A stretch of 6,257 nt of DNA, from contig JASLGI010000112.1 in the NCBI GenBank assembly GCA_030149685.1, forward strand, positions 1 to 6,257, written 5' to 3'. This document shows, one piece after another, positions 5,805 through 6,257 of this stretch. This stretch comes from Bacillaceae bacterium. GTDB taxonomy: Bacteria > Bacillota > Bacilli > Bacillales_A > Planococcaceae. Each line of letters begins with the position of its first letter. Positions within the stretch are counted from its first letter, which is position 1. Position numbers and translations under genes: made by a program. The notes under the pieces were generated by a model. That model saw only the letters and a program-made list of their open reading frames with translations. It was not told the DNA's origin and searched no databases.

Positions 5805-6226
5805 TATGAGTCCCCTCCAATCGTTTGAATCATTGTCATCGTTGAACCGACAACGACGAGATAGACACCTAAGTCAAAGAGTGTCGCTGTATGGAGCGAT
5901 GTTTCTCCGAAAAGTGGTAATGTGAAATCATCGAATGCATGTGTGAAAAATGGCATGTCGAAGAAAATCGGCCACGAAGCTGTCCCAATCGCAATGAGAA
6001 GTCCGATGGCAACGACAATTCGGAAGTTGACAGGTAAAGCACTTTGGACCGTTTTTAAATCAAATGCGAGTAATAACAAAACGAGTGCTCCTGTCGTAAG
6101 AAGACCTCCTACGAATCCTCCACCAGGTGTGTAATGCCCGACGAAGAAAATATGAATCGAGAATAAGAAGATGATGAAGAAGACGATTTTTGTCGTCGTT
6201 TGTAAAATGACATCATTTGCTTTCAT
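5804..6226 (-). CDS. mrpB: Na+/H+ antiporter subunit MrpB (MnhB/PhaB family)
   Basis: A 140-residue membrane subunit with four predicted helices (about 11-29, 37-55, 69-88, 115-135). Its hallmark is the loop GHYTPGGGFVGGLL (30-43), which MrpB shares with the C-terminal MrpB-like domain of MrpA. TATLFDLGVYLVVVG (113-127) is also conserved in the family. ATG at 6226 shares one base with the upstream stop (TGATG) and lies 7 nt after AAAGGAG (6240-6234). The length is normal. Confidence 0.95.
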   Translation of the reverse strand: MKANDVILQTTTKIVFFIIFLFSIHIFFVGHYTPGGGFVGGLLTTGALVLLLLAFDLKTVQSALPVNFRIVVAIGLLIAIGTASWPIFFDMPFFTHAFDDFTLPLFGETSLHTATLFDLGVYLVVVGSTMTMIQTIGGDS

Positions 6227-6257
6227 CAGCTTTCTCCTTTCCCGCTAACTTCAAGCG
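6226..6257 (-). CDS. mrpA: C-terminal end of MrpA (partial, runs off the window)
   Basis: Only the last codons are in the window: a frame reading LEVSGKGES then TGA (6228-6226), which overlaps the mrpB start by one base. No family motif is visible in so short a piece. The identification rests on the invariant order mrpA-mrpB and on the stop/start overlap. MrpA is the large NuoL-like antiporter subunit and would be the first gene of the operon. Confidence 0.6.
   Translation of the reverse strand, partial: LEVSGKGES

Overview
The window looks like a chromosomal segment of a low-GC Gram-positive bacterium of the Bacillaceae. The evidence is a set of Bacillus-type Mrp antiporter genes in the order A to G, strong AAGGAGG-like ribosome binding sites, long-stem terminators, and protein sequences closest in my memory to Bacillus/Geobacillus/Anoxybacillus families. 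I cannot fix the genus from sequence alone.

Positions 1-693 are the left part of a decayed IS200/IS605-type insertion element, AT-richer than the rest. A broken tnpB gene runs leftwards off the window edge. Its start codon is ATA, about 200 residues are missing in frame between the N-terminus and the second half of the RuvC domain, and there is a nonsense codon. The usual position of tnpA is taken by a 44-residue ribbon-helix-helix protein (470-604, + strand, TTG start). The two genes diverge from a short region holding four heptamers of the AGTATAT type arranged as two inverted pairs. These overlap a near-consensus tnpB promoter. A long imperfect palindrome (644-686), followed by a TTTAT target-like pentamer on the minus strand (694-698), marks the likely left end of the element.

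Positions 737-2829 (+ strand) hold a Nudix hydrolase with its own terminator, then an M17 leucyl aminopeptidase (pepA) with an extended -10 promoter. A bidirectional terminator (2835-2873) separates pepA from the convergent genes on its right.

Positions 2872-6257 (- strand) hold mrpG, F, E, D, C, B and the last codons of mrpA, read from right to left as mrpABCDEFG. Adjacent genes overlap or nearly touch (1 to 17 nt overlaps, one 7-nt gap), as expected for a translationally coupled operon whose products form one Na+/H+ antiporter complex. The operon promoter is to the right of the window.

The Mrp genes, pepA and the Nudix gene look ordinary and intact. The part that deserves a second look is the element remnant: a tiny RHH gene in place of tnpA, with a repeat array at the tnpB promoter that could be its operator.
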